Shown: positions 61,000 to 64,000 of the stretch, one piece after another
Layout: every line of letters starts with the position of its first letter
Position numbering within the stretch: the stretch's first letter is position 1
Assembly: GCA_947650285.1 (NCBI GenBank)
Contig: CANTFL010001450.1
Location: 310,001 to 374,000, forward strand
DNA from: Hyaloperonospora brassicae
Taxonomy: Eukaryota; Oomycota; Peronosporomycetes; Peronosporales; Peronosporaceae
Direction of reading: 5' to 3'
DNA: 64,000 nt
Position numbers and translations under genes: made by a program
Notes under the pieces: generated by a model
Databases searched by the model: none
Told to the model about the DNA's origin: nothing
What the model saw: the letters and a program-made list of their open reading frames with translations, nothing else

Positions 61000-63960
61000 A
61001 GCTATGTAGTTGATGAACGGTGTGTTGTCAAGAAGCAGTCCTACTCAAACCAGACGTCAAGGGTGATCAGTGGCGATTCTCGGTCTAACAGTGCAGTGAA
61101 TGCGAACTGGTAAGTGGGAAACTCGACTTTTGCTAAGAGATTCTGAGAATGACCAAGTTGGCGCTGCACGCCGCGTTTTCTTACATGTTCTCTTCGTACA
61201 CATATACGCACATCGCGCTCACCTCCGTCATCCACGGTCTTCATGCGCCTTCGATCTTTCTCCAGTTCCGTGATGTAAATTCCTGCGCAATCGTGGGTTT
61301 TGCCTGGGCGTGTTGATTCCAGCACCAGTGGCACGAACCGCGTCACACCCCACGATGCTGTGTTGCAATCATTGATGTTACTGCGACATCATCGCAACAC
61401 GAATTGAGCTGTATGCGTTGCAAAGTCAGGGTGACGGGTCCTAGAAAACCCTATAAGCACGACGTTGCATTTCTAGGACTACATCAGACTTGAAGCCGGC
61501 ATCATGATGTGGTAGATCTGTCCGTCCAGATCGACCTTTCTGCGACGTGTGCCACGTTTCCAATGAGTCCGCTATTTTCTCGTCTCTTTCTTTTTCTTAT
61601 ACCTCTTCCAGAATCGTCTTCGGTCAGAGTCCGGATAAGCATTCTTGCTCACACAAATCGATTCAAGCAATGCAATGAACGCCGCACAAATCTTGCTACA
61701 ATGCTACTTGTGCTTATCTTCCAGCTACAACTGCTGCTCAGCATCTGCCGCTTTGATCTTTGTCAATCGGTGTCAGCCTCTTTCCATCTCCATATGAGAT
61801 ATAACAACCGAAGTCATCGCAAGTAGTATTGTTCGGATATAGCTACTGAAAATGGTGCAGTTGAGGTCACGGTTCAGCCTGCTGTCGACTTGTGTAATAT
61901 ATAAGTAGGTAGTGGAATACATAGTCTGGTCTTGGCCCTCGCTTATGGCGAAGAGGCAGACCCTTGGCAATGATAAGCTTCTGGTCATTCACATGCCGTA
62001 GGGAATTGCCATTCAGGAGGACCAGGTCACTCGCTTTGCAACTGCAGCTCCCCCAAAAATCGAACTGCATGCAACAGGTTCGGAGGCATACTGCAACTTT
62101 AGTCTCGTATCACACATGTACATATTTTGCAGGTACGCATCTGTCCGTTGCTAGACCTAGATGAGAGCAGTATTACTAGGACAAGCAACACATCAGGACA
62201 CTCGACTCGTTGTTGACTAAGCACCTTTGCAAATGACTGAGGTGGCATCAGCTTCCGCAATCTTTGTACCTTACGTCCTGCTTATTACGGGCGCGTATTT
62301 CGTGTTCACTCCGTTCAAGCATCGTCTTACTGCATCTTCAGTATCATTCAGTCCTGTGCCGTTGACCCCTGCGCAATCGTGATGTTACATTCAGAGTGAT
62401 GATCCCGGCACCAAGAATCCTGGCTTGTACTGGGTTTTCTACACGATGCTGTTGCATTGATTGCTTGTACGCATCACTCTCGCAACCGTACCTTGTCAGC
62501 AGCCTGGAAACCAAAGTCGGGTCTCTGTCTTATTCTTAGTGTTCTCGGCGTATCGATGTTTATCGTTTGCCATGGTCTGCTTTTTGCTTGACCAAATTGA
62601 TTGGCTTTCTGTCTTGCGACGGCGATCCGGTTAGTCGTTAAGCCTCCGCTAGATTTCCTACAAACTCTCGTCAGTCGTACCCAAAACTTGTCGGAGGGAA
62701 CTCTGTTACACAGCTTTGCGATCAATTACTCTGCAGACTTGTTGATGAGGTCCGATGTGCCCAAACCAGGAATGTTCACGATAAGACTCATGTCATTTTG
62801 CTTTCCGTAGTAAGTGAGCGGACTGCGCATGTGTCCGCACTACGCAACGAATCGGCTGACCAGTCGTGCACTACGCCTGCAACGCAACATCGTCTCTGAT
62901 GTAGCAGGCGAACTTGCAAACATTCAATCCACCTAGATCACCTGGTAAAAAAATTTACCCGGTGCGTAGCACCAGCTGTTTCCATCTGTTGACGGCCGAT
63001 ACGAATTACCTCATGCCAGAAAAAGTTTACATGTAGATCAGTCGTGATGCAACCCTTTTTAACCCCAGTGCGAACGAGAGGTGGTTGGACAAGAACCTTC
63101 TACCTCTCCTTGCGATGCAAAGCACCATTCGCAGCAATGCAGATCATCTTCGAAAAGCATTGGAGAAGACCAGGACTTATATGGCTTCCACTTCCCTCAA
63201 CACTGGTTCCATAGTGGCACGGTAAAATGAAGCTACGACATGGCAAAAGCACGAGCCTACAGGTGGCCAGCAAACAGTCGTTATGTAAATGCCTGCTCCC
63301 GACAGGGCAGTATCAGGTTGTGGAGATGAACGATCGAACCCGCTAAGCGTAAAAGTTCGGTAATGTTGAATATGTGATTCGGCTATGACTCTTTTCTCCG
63401 CCAAGTTGGGTTCAACTGCTGCTCATTCGCAGCGACAGTTCGTCCGGATCTTCGTGTGAACAACATGCTTGTTTGTCTAAGTGACGATATCGGCTGGCCG
63501 AATCCAGCAAGAGGATGCATTCGTACGTATTGCGACAACGTGTGGCTGTACATGGAGTCTATGATCACTGCACACTCGTGAAATAGATATACAACCACAC
63601 GTCGTCGCAGAATGGACAAGTTCTTGTGAGCCGCTCATCCAGGCTCACGATACACGGTCATGTCAAAGTCGATTGGCTGTTATATCTTGGTTGAATAGCA
63701 GAGCTCGCGCTGGGTGCGCTTGTGCAACCAGTCACTGATTGTTGAGCTTTGCTCAATTCTTTAGCCTGCTACAAGTCCGTTCAGGCGGGAGACTTGCTGA
63801 CCAAGTTTCATTTTTATTCAATAGGTTATAAGCGACGTTTGTGGTCACCGATGCCATCTTGTACGTGGCCGCCAACGATTGCCGTCGTTTGGCATGCCTT
63901 TGCTGATCATGGGAGCTATATGGCTGACTTGCAGACCGATTGAATATCAGCGTTTTTAGG
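61000..63960 (-). pseudogene. Three decayed, tandemly arranged homologous fragments, family unknown
   Basis: On the minus strand, frames near 61041-61346, about 62340-62410 and 63177-63404 share a GAGIYIT-like block (CAGIYITE, GAGIITLN, GAGIYITT). At DNA level CCTGCGCAATCGTG is shared at about 61287 and 62367, and CACGATGCTGT(G)TTGCA at about 61350 and 62440. The spacing is about 1 kb. This suggests an old tandem duplication of one gene, now broken. I cannot name the family. Confidence 0.35.
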
Positions 63961-64000
63961 TGAAGGTGCAGATGTTGACGTACATTAGGCTTATGGCGGT

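Overview
The window looks like nuclear DNA of an oomycete, most likely a Phytophthora or downy-mildew relative. The evidence is compact genes with short GT-AG introns, a secreted effector with an RxLR-like and an acidic motif, a TCATT-type initiator next to that gene, and decayed Ty3/gypsy, LINE and pogo/Tigger elements. No tRNA, rRNA or CRISPR array was recognised.

Layout. (1) Positions 1-6100 are gene-like and GC-rich. The 5' end of a Ser/Gln/Asp-rich protein runs off the left edge on the minus strand. Its upstream region is full of microsatellites. Next come coding-like debris (2.2-3.7 kb) and a three-exon minus-strand SNARE gene (4648-5979). (2) Positions 6.1-9.6 kb hold a dispersed repeat and a dead pogo/Tigger DNA transposon with recognisable ends. 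(3) Positions 9.6-49.2 kb are AT-rich and almost gene-free. They contain a hammerhead-ribozyme-like motif of Penelope type (12.8 kb), a decayed minus-strand LINE (about 16.0-22.6 kb), a 20-bp minisatellite (38.8 kb) and a Ty3/gypsy gag remnant (about 41.2-42.2 kb). (4) Positions 49.2-50.5 kb are a 1.3-kb element. Its terminal inverted repeats are each built of about four ordered 28-bp units and enclose a GC-rich cargo. (5) Positions 51.7-64 kb are GC-rich again. They contain a secreted RxLR-like effector candidate (minus strand, about 400 aa), an LTR-like direct repeat pair, a second copy of the dispersed repeat from 6.1 kb, a 177-aa conserved-looking gene with an array of CCAATTGG boxes upstream, and about 6 kb of decayed coding fragments.

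The most interesting object is the gene at 4648-5979. Joining its exons gives a SNAP-25/29-like protein with a Qb SNARE motif, an EEA1-like C2H2 zinc finger (a Rab5-binding type in EEA1), a Qc SNARE motif and a beta-trefoil-like C-terminal domain. If correct, one protein would carry both a Rab-binding tether and two SNARE helices. The hammerhead motif, the compound-TIR element and the effector follow in interest. The genes show no operon-like relationship. The window is a repeat-rich, gene-sparse block between two gene-bearing ends, a setting often seen around oomycete effector genes.
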